Source: Eledone cirrhosa (Eukaryota; Mollusca; Cephalopoda; Octopoda; Eledonidae). From it: DNA of 64,000 bases. Each line of letters opens with the position of its first letter. Position 1 is the stretch's first letter. The position numbers were made by a program, and so were the translations under genes. The DNA lies in the NCBI GenBank assembly GCA_964016885.1, contig OZ024743.1, forward strand, positions 185,424,962-185,488,961, given 5' to 3'. The notes under the pieces are model-generated. The model saw only the letters and a program-made list of their open reading frames with translations. It searched no databases and was not told the DNA's origin. This document shows positions 22,501 to 34,975 of the stretch, piece by piece.

Positions 22501-25500
22501 TTGAGTGAGATTCTAGCATGGCATACACGTTAACAGTGTTGGTGAGTGAGATTCTAGTATGGCATAAACGTTAACAGTGTTGTTGAGTGAGATTCTAGTA
22601 TGGCATAAACGTTAACAGTGTTGTTGAGTGAGATTCTAGCATGGCATAAACGTTAACAGTGTTGGTGTGTGAGATTCTAGCATGACATAAACGTTAACAG
22701 TGTTGTTGAGTGAGATTCTAGCATGGCATAAACGTTGACAGTGTTGGTGAGTGAGATTCTAGCATGGCATAAACGTTGACAGTATTGGTGAGTGAGATTC
22801 TAGTATGGCATAAACGTTAACAGTGTTGTTGAGTGAGATTCTAGTATGGCATAAACGTTAACAGTGTTGTTGAGTGAGATTCTAGTATGGCATAAACGTT
22901 AACAGTGTTGGTGAGTCAGATTCTAGTATGGCATAAACGTTAACAGCGTTGGTGAGTCAGATTCTAGTATGGCATAAACGTTAACAGTGTTGGTGAGTCA
23001 GATTCTAGCATGGCATAAACGTTAACAGTGTTGTTGAGTGAGATTCTAGCATGGCATAAACGTTAACAGTGTTGTTGAGTGAGATTCTAGTATGGCATAA
23101 ACGTTAACAGTGTTGGTGAGTGAGATTCTAGTATGGCATAAACGTTAACAGTGTTAGTGAGTGAGATTCTAGTATGGCATAAACGTTAACAGTGTTGGTG
23201 AGTGAGATTCTAGTATGGCATAAATGTTAACAGTGTTGGTGAGTGAGATTCTAGCATGGCATAAACGTTAACAGTGTTGGTGAGTCAGATTCTAGTATGG
23301 CATAAACGTTAACAGTGTTGGTGAGTGAGATTCTAGTATGACATAAACATTAACAGTGTTGGTGAGTCAGATTCTAGCATGGCATAAACGTTAACACTGT
23401 TGTTGAGTGAGATTCTAGTATGGCATAAACGTTAACAGTGTTGGTGAGTCAGATTCTAGCATGGCATAAACGTTAACAGTGTTGTTGAGTGAGATTCTAG
23501 TATGGCATAAACGTTAACAGTGTTGGTGAGTGAGATTCTAGCATGGCATAAACGTTAACAGTGTTGGTGAGTGAGATTCTAGTATGGAATAAACGTTAAC
23601 AGTGTTGGTGAGTGAGATTCTAGTATGGCATAAACGTTAACAGTGTTGTTGAGTGAGATTCTAGTATGGCATAAACGTTAACAGTGTTGGTGAGTGAGAT
23701 TCTAGCATGACATAAACGTTAACAGTGTTGGTGAGTGAGATTCTAGTATGGCATAAACGTTAACAGTGTTGGTGAGTGAGATTCTAGTATGGCATAAACG
23801 TCAACAGTGTTGGCGAGTCAGATTCTAGTATGGCATAAACGTTAACAGTGTTGGTGAGTGAGATTCTAGTATGGCATAAACGTTAACAGTGTTGTTGAGT
23901 GAGATTCTAGTATAGCATACACGTTAACAGTGTTCGTGAGTGAGATTCTAGTATGGCATAAACGTTAACAGTGTTATTGAGTGAGATTCTAGTATGGCAT
24001 AAACGTTAACAGTGTTGGTGAGTCAGATTGTAGCATGGCATAAACGTTAACAGTGTTGGTGAGTGAGATTCTAGCATGACATAAACGTTAACAGTGTTGG
24101 TGAGTGAGATTCTAGTATGGCATAAACGTTAACAGCGTTGGTGAGTCAGATTCTAGCATGGCATAAACGTTAACAGTGTTGGTGAGTAAGATTCTAGTAT
24201 GGCATAAACGTTACCAGTGTTGGTGAGTGAGATTCTAGTATGGCATAAACGTTAACAGTGTTGTTGAGTGAGATTCTAGCATGGCATACACGTTAACAGT
24301 GTTGTTGAGTGACATTCTGGTATGGCATACACGTTAACAGTGTTGTTGAGTGAGGTTCTAGTATGGCATAAACGTTAACAGTGTTGTTGAGTGAGATTCT
24401 AGCATGGCATACACGTTAACAGTGTTGGTGAGTGAGATTCTAGTATGGCATAAACGTTAACAGTGTTGGTGAGTGAGATTCTAGTATGTCATACACGTTA
24501 ACAGTGTTCGTGAGTGAGATTCTAGTATGGCATAAACGTTAACAGTGTTGGTGAGTGAGATTCTAGTATGGCATAAACGTTAACAGTGTTCGTGAGTGAG
24601 ATTCTAGTATGGCATAAATGTTAACAGTGTTGTTGAGTGAGATTCTAGCATGGCATACACGTTAAAAGTGTTGGTGAGTGAGATTCTAGTATGGCATAAA
24701 CGTCAACAGTGTTGGTGAGTTAGATTCTAGTATGGCATAAACGTTAACAGTGTTGGTGAGTGAGATTCTAGTATGGCATAAACGTTAACAGTGTTGGTGA
24801 GTGAGATTCTAGCATGACATAAACGTTAACAGTGTTGGTGAGTGAGATTCTAGTATGGCATAAACGTTAATAGTGTTGGTGAGTGAGATTCTAGCATGGC
24901 ATAAACGTTAACAGTGTTGGTGAGTAAGATTCTAGCATGGCATAAACGTTAACAGTGTTGGTGAGTGAGATTCTAGTATGGCATAAACGTTAACAGTGTT
25001 GTTGAGTGAGATTCTAGCTTGGCATACACGTTAACAGTGTTGTTGAGTGACATTCTAGTATGGCATACACGTTAACAGTGTTGTTGAGTGAGATTCTAGT
25101 ATGGCATAAACGTTAACACTGTTGTTGAGTGAGATTCTAGCATGGCATACACGTTAACAGTGTTGTTGAGTGAGATTCTAGTATGGCATACACGTTAACA
25201 GTGTTGTTGAGTGAGATTCTAGTATGGCATAAACGTTAACAGTGTTGGTGAGTGAGATTCTAGTATGGCATAAACGTTAACAGTGTTGTTGAGTGAGATT
25301 CTAGTATAGCATACACGTTAACAGTGTTCGTGAGTGAGATTCTAGCATGGCATAAACGTTAACAGTGTTGTTGAGTGAGATTCTAGTATGGCATACACGT
25401 TAACAGTGTTCGTGAGTGAGATTCTAGTATGGCATAAACGTTAACAGTGTTGGTGAATGAGATTCTAGTATGGCATACACGTTAACAGTGTTCGTGAGTG

Positions 25501-27267
25501 AGATTCTAGTATGGCATAAACGTTAACAGTGTTGGTGAGTGAGATTCTAGTATGGCATAATCGTTAACAGTGTTCGTGAGTGAGATTCTAGTATGGCATA
25601 AACGTTAACAGTGTTGTTGAGTGAGATTCTAGCATGGCATACACGTTAACAGTGTTGGTGAGTGAGATTCTAGTATGGCATAAACGTTAACAGTGTTGTT
25701 GAGTGAGATTCTAGTATGGCATAAACGTTAACAGTGTTGTTGAGTGAGATTCTAGCATGGCATAAACGTTAACAGTGTTGGTGTGTGAGATTCTAGCATG
25801 ACATAAACGTTAACAGTGTTGTTGAGTGAGATTCTAGCATGGCATAAACGTTGACAGTGTTGGTGAGTGAGATTCTAGCATGGCATAAACGTTGACAGTA
25901 TTGGTGAGTGAGATTCTAGTATGGCATAAACGTTAACAGTGTTGTTGAGTGAGATTCTAGTATGGCATAAACGTTAACAGTGTTGTTGAGTGAGATTCTA
26001 GTATGGCATAAACGTTAACAGTGTTGGTGAGTCAGATTCTAGTATGGCATAAACGTTAACAGTGTTGGTGAGTCAGATTCTAGTATGGCATAAACGTTAA
26101 CAGTGTTGGTGAGTCAGATTCTAGCATGGCATAAACGTTAACAGTGTTGTTGAGTGAGATTCTAGCATGGCATAAACGTTAACAGTGTTGTTGAGTGAGA
26201 TTCTAGTATGGCATAAACGTTAACAGTGTTGGTGAGTGAGATTCTAGTATGGCATAAACGTTAACAGTTTTAGTGAGTGAGATTCTAGTATGGCATAAAC
26301 GTTAACAGTGTTGGTGAGTGAGATTCTAGTATGGCATAAATGTTAACAGTGTTGGTGAGTGAGATTCTAGCATGGCATAAACGTTAACAGTGTTGGTGAG
26401 TCAGATTCTAGTATGGCATAAACGTTAACAGTGTTGGTGAGTGAGATTCTAGTATGACATAAACGTTAACAGTGTTGGTGAGTCAGATTCTAGCATGGCA
26501 TAAACGTTAACACTGTTGTTGAGTGAGATTCTAGTATGGCATAAACGTTAACAGTGTTGGTGAGTCAGATTCTAGCATGGCATAAACGTTAACAGTGTTG
26601 TTGAGTGAGATTCTAGTATGGCATAAACGTTAACAGTGTTGGTGAGTGAGATTCTAGCATGGCATAAACGTTAACAGTGTTGGTGAGTGAGATTCTAGTA
26701 TGGAATAAACGTTAACAGTGTTGGTGAGTGAGATTCTAGTATGGCATAAACGTTAACAGTGTTGTTGAGTGAGATTCTAGTATGGCATAAACGTTAACAG
26801 TGTTGGTGAGTGAGATTCTAGCATGACATAAACGTTAACAGTGTTGGTGAGTGAGATTCTAGTATGGCATAAACGTTAACAGTGTTGGTGAGTGAGATTC
26901 TAGTATGGCATAAACGTCAACAGTGTTGGCGAGTCAGATTCTAGTATGGCATAAACGTTAACAGTGTTGGTGAGTGAGATTCTAGTATGGCATAAACGTT
27001 AACAGTGTTGTTGAGTGAGATTCTAGTATAGCATACACGTTAACAGTGTTCGTGAGTGAGATTCTAGTATGGCATAAACGTTAACAGTGTTATTGAGTGA
27101 GATTCTAGTATGGCATAAACGTTAACAGTGTTGGTGAGTCAGATTGTAGCATGGCATAAACGTTAACAGTGTTGGTGAGTGAGATTCTAGCATGACATAA
27201 ACGTTAACAGTGTTGGTGAGTGAGATTCTAGTATGGCATAAACGTTAACAGCGTTGGTGAGTCAGAT
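19560..27267 (+). repeat. Higher-order block, first copy of the 188-monomer (7708 bp) unit
   Basis: It is aligned to 27268-34975 at constant offset 7708 by many rare variants: TATCG 19606/27314, GTTAACCG 19905/27613, GAGTTAGA 20945/28653 and 21601/29309, GGTGTGTGAG 22664/30372, GTTACCAG 24210/31918, GAGGTTC 24352/32060, GTTAAAAG 24661/32369. Inside it, about 21555-24180 recurs at about 24671-27296 with offset 3116 (76 monomers), and a 656-bp (16-monomer) duplication links 20945 and 21601. Confidence 0.87.
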
Positions 27268-30200
27268 TCTAGCATGGCATAAACGTTAACAGTGTTGGTG
27301 AGTGAGATTCTAGTATCGCATAAACGTTAACAGTGTTGGTGAGTAAGATTCTAGTATGGCATAAACGTTAACAGTGTTGGTGAGTGAGATTCTAGTATGG
27401 CATAAACGTTAACAGTGTTGGTGAGTGAGATTCTAGTATGGCATAAACGTTAACAGTGTTGGTGAGTGAGATTCTAGTATGGCATAAACGTTAACAGTGT
27501 TGGTGAGTCGGATTCTAGTATGGCATAAACGTTAACAGTGTTGGTGAGTGAGATTCTAGTATGGCATAAACGTTAACAATGTTGGTGAGTCAGATTCTAG
27601 CATGGCATAAACGTTAACCGTTTTGTTGAGTCAGATTCTAGTATGGCATAAACGTTAACAGTGTTGGTGAGTGAGATTCTAGTATGGCATAAACGTTAAC
27701 AGTGTTGTTGAGTGAGATTCTAGTATGGCATAAACGTTAACAGTGTTGTTGAGTGAGATTCTAGCATGGCATAAACGTTAACAGTGTTGGTGAGTGAGAT
27801 TCTAGCATGACATAAACGTCAACAGTGTTGTTGAGCGAGATTCTAGCATGGCATAAACGTTGACAGTGTTGGTGAGTGAGATTCTAGCATGGCATAAACG
27901 TTGACAGTATTGGTGAGTGAGATTCTAGTATGGCATAAACGTTAACAGTGTTGTTGAGTGAGATTCTAGCATGGCATAAACGTTAACAGTGTTGGTGAGT
28001 GAGATTCTAGTATGGCATAAATGTTAACAGAGTTGGTGAGTGAGATTCTAGTATGGCATAAACGTTAACAGTGTTGTTGAGTGAGATTCTAGCATGGCAT
28101 AAACGTTAACAGTGTTGTTGAGTGAGATCCTAGTATAGCATAAACGTTAACAGTGTTGTTGAGTGAGATTCTAGTATGGCATAAACGTTAACAGTGTTGT
28201 TGAGTGAGATTCTAGCATGGCATACACGTTAACAGTGTTGTTGAGTGAGATTCTAGTATGGCATACACGTTAACAGTGTTGTTGAGTGAGATTCTAGTAT
28301 GGCATAAACGTTAACAGTGTTGGTGAGTGAGATTCTAGTATGGCATAAACGTTAACAGTGTTGTTGAGTGAGATTCTAGTATAGCATACACGTTAACAGT
28401 GTTCGTGAGTGAGATTCTAGTATGGCATAAACGTTAACAGTGTTGTTGAGTGAGATTCTAGTGTGGCATACACGTTAACAGTGTTCGTGAGTGAGATTCT
28501 AGTATGGCATAAACGTTAACAGTGTTGGTGAGTGAGATTCTAGTATGGCATACACGTTAACAGTGTTCGTGAGTGAGATTCTAGTATGGCATAAACGTTA
28601 ACAGTGTTGGTGAGTGAGATTCTAGTATGGCATAAACGTCAACAGTGTTGGTGAGTTAGATTCTAGTATGGCATAAACGTTAACAGTGTTGGTGAGTGAG
28701 ATTCTAGTATGGCATAAACGTTAACAGTGTTGGTGAGTGAGATTCTAGCATGACATAAACGTTAACAGTGTTGGTGAGTGAGATTCTAGTATGGCATAAA
28801 CGTTAATAGTGTTGGTGAGTGAGATTCTAGCATGGCATAAACGTTAACAGAGTTGGTGAGCGAGATTCTAGTATGGCATAAACGTTAACAGTGTTGTTGA
28901 GTGAGATTCTAGCATGGCATAAACGTTAACAGTGTTGTTGAGTGAGATCCTAGTATGGCATAAACGTTAACAGTGTTGTTGAGTGAGATTCTAGTATGGC
29001 ATAAACGTTAACAGTGTTGGTGAGTGAGATTCTAGTATGGCATAAACGTTAACAGTGTTGTTGAGTGAGATTCTAGTATGGCATAAACGTTAACAGTGTT
29101 GTTGAGTGAGATTCTAGTGTGGCATACACGTTAACAGTGTTCGTGAGTGAGATTCTAGTATGGCATAAACGTTAACAGTGTTGGTGAGTGAGATTCTAGT
29201 ATGGCATACACGTTAACAGTGTTCGTGAGTGAGATTCTAGTATGGCATAAACGTTAACAGTGTTGGTGAGTGAGATTCTAGTATGGCATAAACGTCAACA
29301 GTGTTGGTGAGTTAGATTCTAGTATGGCATAAACGTTAACAGTGTTGGTGAGTGAGATTCTAGTATGGCATAAACGTTAACAGTGTTGGTGAGTGAGATT
29401 CTAGCATGACATAAACGTTAACAGTGTTGGTGAGTGAGATTCTAGTATGGCATAAACGTTAATAGTGTTGGTGAGTGAGATTCTAGCATGGCATAAACGT
29501 TAACAGTGTTGGTGAGTAAGATTCTAGCATGGCATAAACGTTAACAGTGTTGGTGAGTGAGATTCTAGTATGGCATAAACGTTAACAGTGTTGTTGAGTG
29601 AGATTCTAGCTTGGCATACACGTTAACAGTGTTGTTGAGTGACATTCTAGTATGGCATACACGTTAACAGTGTTGTTGAGTGAGATTCTAGTATGGCATA
29701 AACGTTAACACTGTTGTTGAGTGAGATTCTAGCATGGCATACACGTTAACAGTGTTGTTGAGTGAGATTCTAGTATGGCATACACGTTAACAGTGTTGTT
29801 GAGTGAGATTCTAGTATGGCATAAACGTTAACAGTGTTGGTGAGTGAGATTCTAGTATGGCATAAACGTTAACAGTGTTGTTGAGTGAGATTCTAGTATA
29901 GCATACACGTTAACAGTGTTCGTGAGTGAGATTCTAGCATGGCATAAACGTTAACAGTGTTGTTGAGTGAGATTCTAGTATGGCATACACGTTAACAGTG
30001 TTCGTGAGTGAGATTCTAGTATGGCATAAACGTTAACAGTGTTGGTGAATGAGATTCTAGTATGGCATACACGTTAACAGTGTTCGTGAGTGAGATTCTA
30101 GTATGGCATAAACGTTAACAGTGTTGGTGAGTGAGATTCTAGTATGGCATAATCGTTAACAGTGTTCGTGAGTGAGATTCTAGTATGGCATAAACGTTAA

Positions 30201-33200
30201 CAGTGTTGTTGAGTGAGATTCTAGCATGGCATACACGTTAACAGTGTTGGTGAGTGAGATTCTAGTATGGCATAAACGTTAACAGTGTTGTTGAGTGAGA
30301 TTCTAGTATGGCATAAACGTTAACAGTGTTGTTGAGTGAGATTCTAGCATGGCATAAACGTTAACAGTGTTGGTGTGTGAGATTCTAGCATGACATAAAC
30401 GTTAACAGTGTTGTTGAGTGAGATTCTAGCATGGCATAAACGTTGACAGTGTTGGTGAGTGAGATTCTAGCATGGCATAAACGTTGACAGTATTGGTGAG
30501 TGAGATTCTAGTATGGCATAAACGTTAACAGTGTTGTTGAGTGAGATTCTAGTATGGCATAAACGTTAACAGTGTTGTTGAGTGAGATTCTAGTATGGCA
30601 TAAACGTTAACAGTGTTGGTGAGTCAGATTCTAGTATGGCATAAACGTTAACAGCGTTGGTGAGTCAGATTCTAGTATGGCATAAACGTTAACAGTGTTG
30701 GTGAGTCAGATTCTAGCATGGCATAAACGTTAACAGTGTTGTTGAGTGAGATTCTAGCATGGCATAAACGTTAACAGTGTTGTTGAGTGAGATTCTAGTA
30801 TGGCATAAACGTTAACAGTGTTGGTGAGTGAGATTCTAGTATGGCATAAACGTTAACAGTGCTAGTGAGTGAGATTCTAGTATGGCATAAACGTTAACAG
30901 TGTTGGTGAGTGAGATTCTAGTATGGCATAAATGTTAACAGTGTTGGTGAGTGAGATTCTAGCATGGCATAAACGTTAACAGTGTTGGTGAGTCAGATTC
31001 TAGTATGGCATAAACGTTAACAGTGTTGGTGAGTGAGATTCTAGTATGACATAAACGTTAACAGTGTTGGTGAGTCAGATTCTAGCATGGCATAAACGTT
31101 AACACTGTTGTTGAGTGAGATTCTAGTATGGCATAAACGTTAACAGTGTTGGTGAGTCAGATTCTAGCATGGCATAAACGTTAACAGTGTTGTTGAGTGA
31201 GATTCTAGTATGGCATAAACGTTAACAGTGTTGGTGAGTGAGATTCTAGCATGGCATAAACGTTAACAGTGTTGGTGAGTGAGATTCTAGTATGGAATAA
31301 ACGTTAACAGTGTTGGTGAGTGAGATTCTAGTATGGCATAAACGTTAACAGTGTTGTTGAGTGAGATTCTAGTATGGCATAAACGTTAACAGTGTTGGTG
31401 AGTGAGATTCTAGCATGACATAAACGTTAACAGTGTTGGTGAGTGAGATTCTAGTATGGCATAAACGTTAACAGTGTTGGTGAGTGAGATTCTAGTATGG
31501 CATAAACGTCAACAGTGTTGGCGAGTCAGATTCTAGTATGGCATAAACGTTAACAGTGTTGGTGAGTGAGATTCTAGTATGGCATAAACGTTAACAGTGT
31601 TGTTGAGTGAGATTCTAGTATAGCATACACGTTAACAGTGTTCGTGAGTGAGATTCTAGTATGGCATAAACGTTAACAGTGTTATTGAGTGAGATTCTAG
31701 TATGGCATAAACGTTAACAGTGTTGGTGAGTCAGATTGTAGCATGGCATAAACGTTAACAGTGTTGGTGAGTGAGATTCTAGCATGACATAAACGTTAAC
31801 AGTGTTGGTGAGTGAGATTCTAGTATGGCATAAACGTTAACAGCGTTGGTGAGTCAGATTCTAGCATGGCATAAACGTTAACAGTGTTGGTGAGTAAGAT
31901 TCTAGTATGGCATAAACGTTACCAGTGTTGGTGAGTGAGATTCTAGTATGGCATAAACGTTAACAGTGTTGTTGAGTGAGATTCTAGCATGGCATACACG
32001 TTAACAGTGTTGTTGAGTGACATTCTGGTATGGCATACACGTTAACAGTGTTGTTGAGTGAGGTTCTAGTATGGCATAAACGTTAACAGTGTTGTTGAGT
32101 GAGATTCTAGCATGGCATACACGTTAACAGTGTTGGTGAGTGAGATTCTAGTATGGCATAAACGTTAACAGTGTTGGTGAGTGAGATTCTAGTATGTCAT
32201 ACACGTTAACAGTGTTCGTGAGTGAGATTCTAGTATGGCATAAACGTTAACAGTGTTGGTGAGTGAGATTCTAGTATGGCATAAACGTTAACAGTGTTCG
32301 TGAGTGAGATTCTAGTATGGCATAAATGTTAACAGTGTTGTTGAGTGAGATTCTAGCATGGCATACACGTTAAAAGTGTTGGTGAGTGAGATTCTAGTAT
32401 GGCATAAACGTCAACAGTGTTGGTGAGTTAGATTCTAGTATGGCATAAACGTTAACAGTGTTGGTGAGTGAGATTCTAGTATGGCATAAACGTTAACAGT
32501 GTTGGTGAGTGAGATTCTAGCATGACATAAACGTTAACAGTGTTGGTGAGTGAGATTCTAGTATGGCATAAACGTTAATAGTGTTGGTGAGTGAGATTCT
32601 AGCATGGCATAAACGTTAACAGTGTTGGTGAGTAAGATTCTAGCATGGCATAAACGTTAACAGTGTTGGTGAGTGAGATTCTAGTATGGCATAAACGTTA
32701 ACAGTGTTGTTGAGTGAGATTCTAGCTTGGCATACACGTTAACAGTGTTGTTGAGTGACATTCTAGTATGGCATACACGTTAACAGTGTTGTTGAGTGAG
32801 ATTCTAGTATGGCATAAACGTTAACACTGTTGTTGAGTGAGATTCTAGCATGGCATACACGTTAACAGTGTTGTTGAGTGAGATTCTAGTATGGCATACA
32901 CGTTAACAGTGTTGTTGAGTGAGATTCTAGTATGGCATAAACGTTAACAGTGTTGGTGAGTGAGATTCTAGTATGGCATAAACGTTAACAGTGTTGTTGA
33001 GTGAGATTCTAGTATAGCATACACGTTAACAGTGTTCGTGAGTGAGATTCTAGCATGGCATAAACGTTAACAGTGTTGTTGAGTGAGATTCTAGTATGGC
33101 ATACACGTTAACAGTGTTCGTGAGTGAGATTCTAGTATGGCATAAACGTTAACAGTGTTGGTGAATGAGATTCTAGTATGGCATACACGTTAACAGTGTT

Positions 33201-34975
33201 CGTGAGTGAGATTCTAGTATGGCATAAACGTTAACAGTGTTGGTGAGTGAGATTCTAGTATGGCATAATCGTTAACAGTGTTCGTGAGTGAGATTCTAGT
33301 ATGGCATAAACGTTAACAGTGTTGTTGAGTGAGATTCTAGCATGGCATACACGTTAACAGTGTTGGTGAGTGAGATTCTAGTATGGCATAAACGTTAACA
33401 GTGTTGTTGAGTGAGATTCTAGTATGGCATAAACGTTAACAGTGTTGTTGAGTGAGATTCTAGCATGGCATAAACGTTAACAGTGTTGGTGTGTGAGATT
33501 CTAGCATGACATAAACGTTAACAGTGTTGTTGAGTGAGATTCTAGCATGGCATAAACGTTGACAGTGTTGGTGAGTGAGATTCTAGCATGGCATAAACGT
33601 TGACAGTATTGGTGAGTGAGATTCTAGTATGGCATAAACGTTAACAGTGTTGTTGAGTGAGATTCTAGTATGGCATAAACGTTAACAGTGTTGTTGAGTG
33701 AGATTCTAGTATGGCATAAACGTTAACAGTGTTGGTGAGTCAGATTCTAGTATGGCATAAACGTTAACAGTGTTGGTGAGTCAGATTCTAGTATGGCATA
33801 AACGTTAACAGTGTTGGTGAGTCAGATTCTAGCATGGCATAAACGTTAACAGTGTTGTTGAGTGAGATTCTAGCATGGCATAAACGTTAACAGTGTTGTT
33901 GAGTGAGATTCTAGTATGGCATAAACGTTAACAGTGTTGGTGAGTGAGATTCTAGTATGGCATAAACGTTAACAGTTTTAGTGAGTGAGATTCTAGTATG
34001 GCATAAACGTTAACAGTGTTGGTGAGTGAGATTCTAGTATGGCATAAATGTTAACAGTGTTGGTGAGTGAGATTCTAGCATGGCATAAACGTTAACAGTG
34101 TTGGTGAGTCAGATTCTAGTATGGCATAAACGTTAACAGTGTTGGTGAGTGAGATTCTAGTATGACATAAACGTTAACAGTGTTGGTGAGTCAGATTCTA
34201 GCATGGCATAAACGTTAACACTGTTGTTGAGTGAGATTCTAGTATGGCATAAACGTTAACAGTGTTGGTGAGTCAGATTCTAGCATGGCATAAACGTTAA
34301 CAGTGTTGTTGAGTGAGATTCTAGTATGGCATAAACGTTAACAGTGTTGGTGAGTGAGATTCTAGCATGGCATAAACGTTAACAGTGTTGGTGAGTGAGA
34401 TTCTAGTATGGAATAAACGTTAACAGTGTTGGTGAGTGAGATTCTAGTATGGCATAAACGTTAACAGTGTTGTTGAGTGAGATTCTAGTATGGCATAAAC
34501 GTTAACAGTGTTGGTGAGTGAGATTCTAGCATGACATAAACGTTAACAGTGTTGGTGAGTGAGATTCTAGTATGGCATAAACGTTAACAGTGTTGGTGAG
34601 TGAGATTCTAGTATGGCATAAACGTCAACAGTGTTGGCGAGTCAGATTCTAGTATGGCATAAACGTTAACAGTGTTGGTGAGTGAGATTCTAGTATGGCA
34701 TAAACGTTAACAGTGTTGTTGAGTGAGATTCTAGTATAGCATACACGTTAACAGTGTTCGTGAGTGAGATTCTAGTATGGCATAAACGTTAACAGTGTTA
34801 TTGAGTGAGATTCTAGTATGGCATAAACGTTAACAGTGTTGGTGAGTCAGATTGTAGCATGGCATAAACGTTAACAGTGTTGGTGAGTGAGATTCTAGCA
34901 TGACATAAACGTTAACAGTGTTGGTGAGTGAGATTCTAGTATGGCATAAACGTTAACAGCGTTGGTGAGTCAGAT
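27268..34975 (+). repeat. Higher-order block, second copy of the 188-monomer (7708 bp) unit
   Basis: Near-identical to 19560-27267 but not a pure copy: base 23154 is T where 30862 is C, and 23349 is A where 31057 is G. It keeps the internal 3116-bp duplication. A further partial 3116-bp repeat follows its right end (GTTACCAG 31918/35034, GAGGTTC 32060/35176, GTTAAAAG 32369/35485) before homology is lost at about 35528. Confidence 0.87.

Noticed and set aside
19560..34975. The 7708-bp duplication as a pure assembly artefact
   Set aside because: The copies differ at specific bases (23154/30862, 23349/31057) and have distinct junctions, which argues for real copies. Misassembly of the copy number remains possible without reads.
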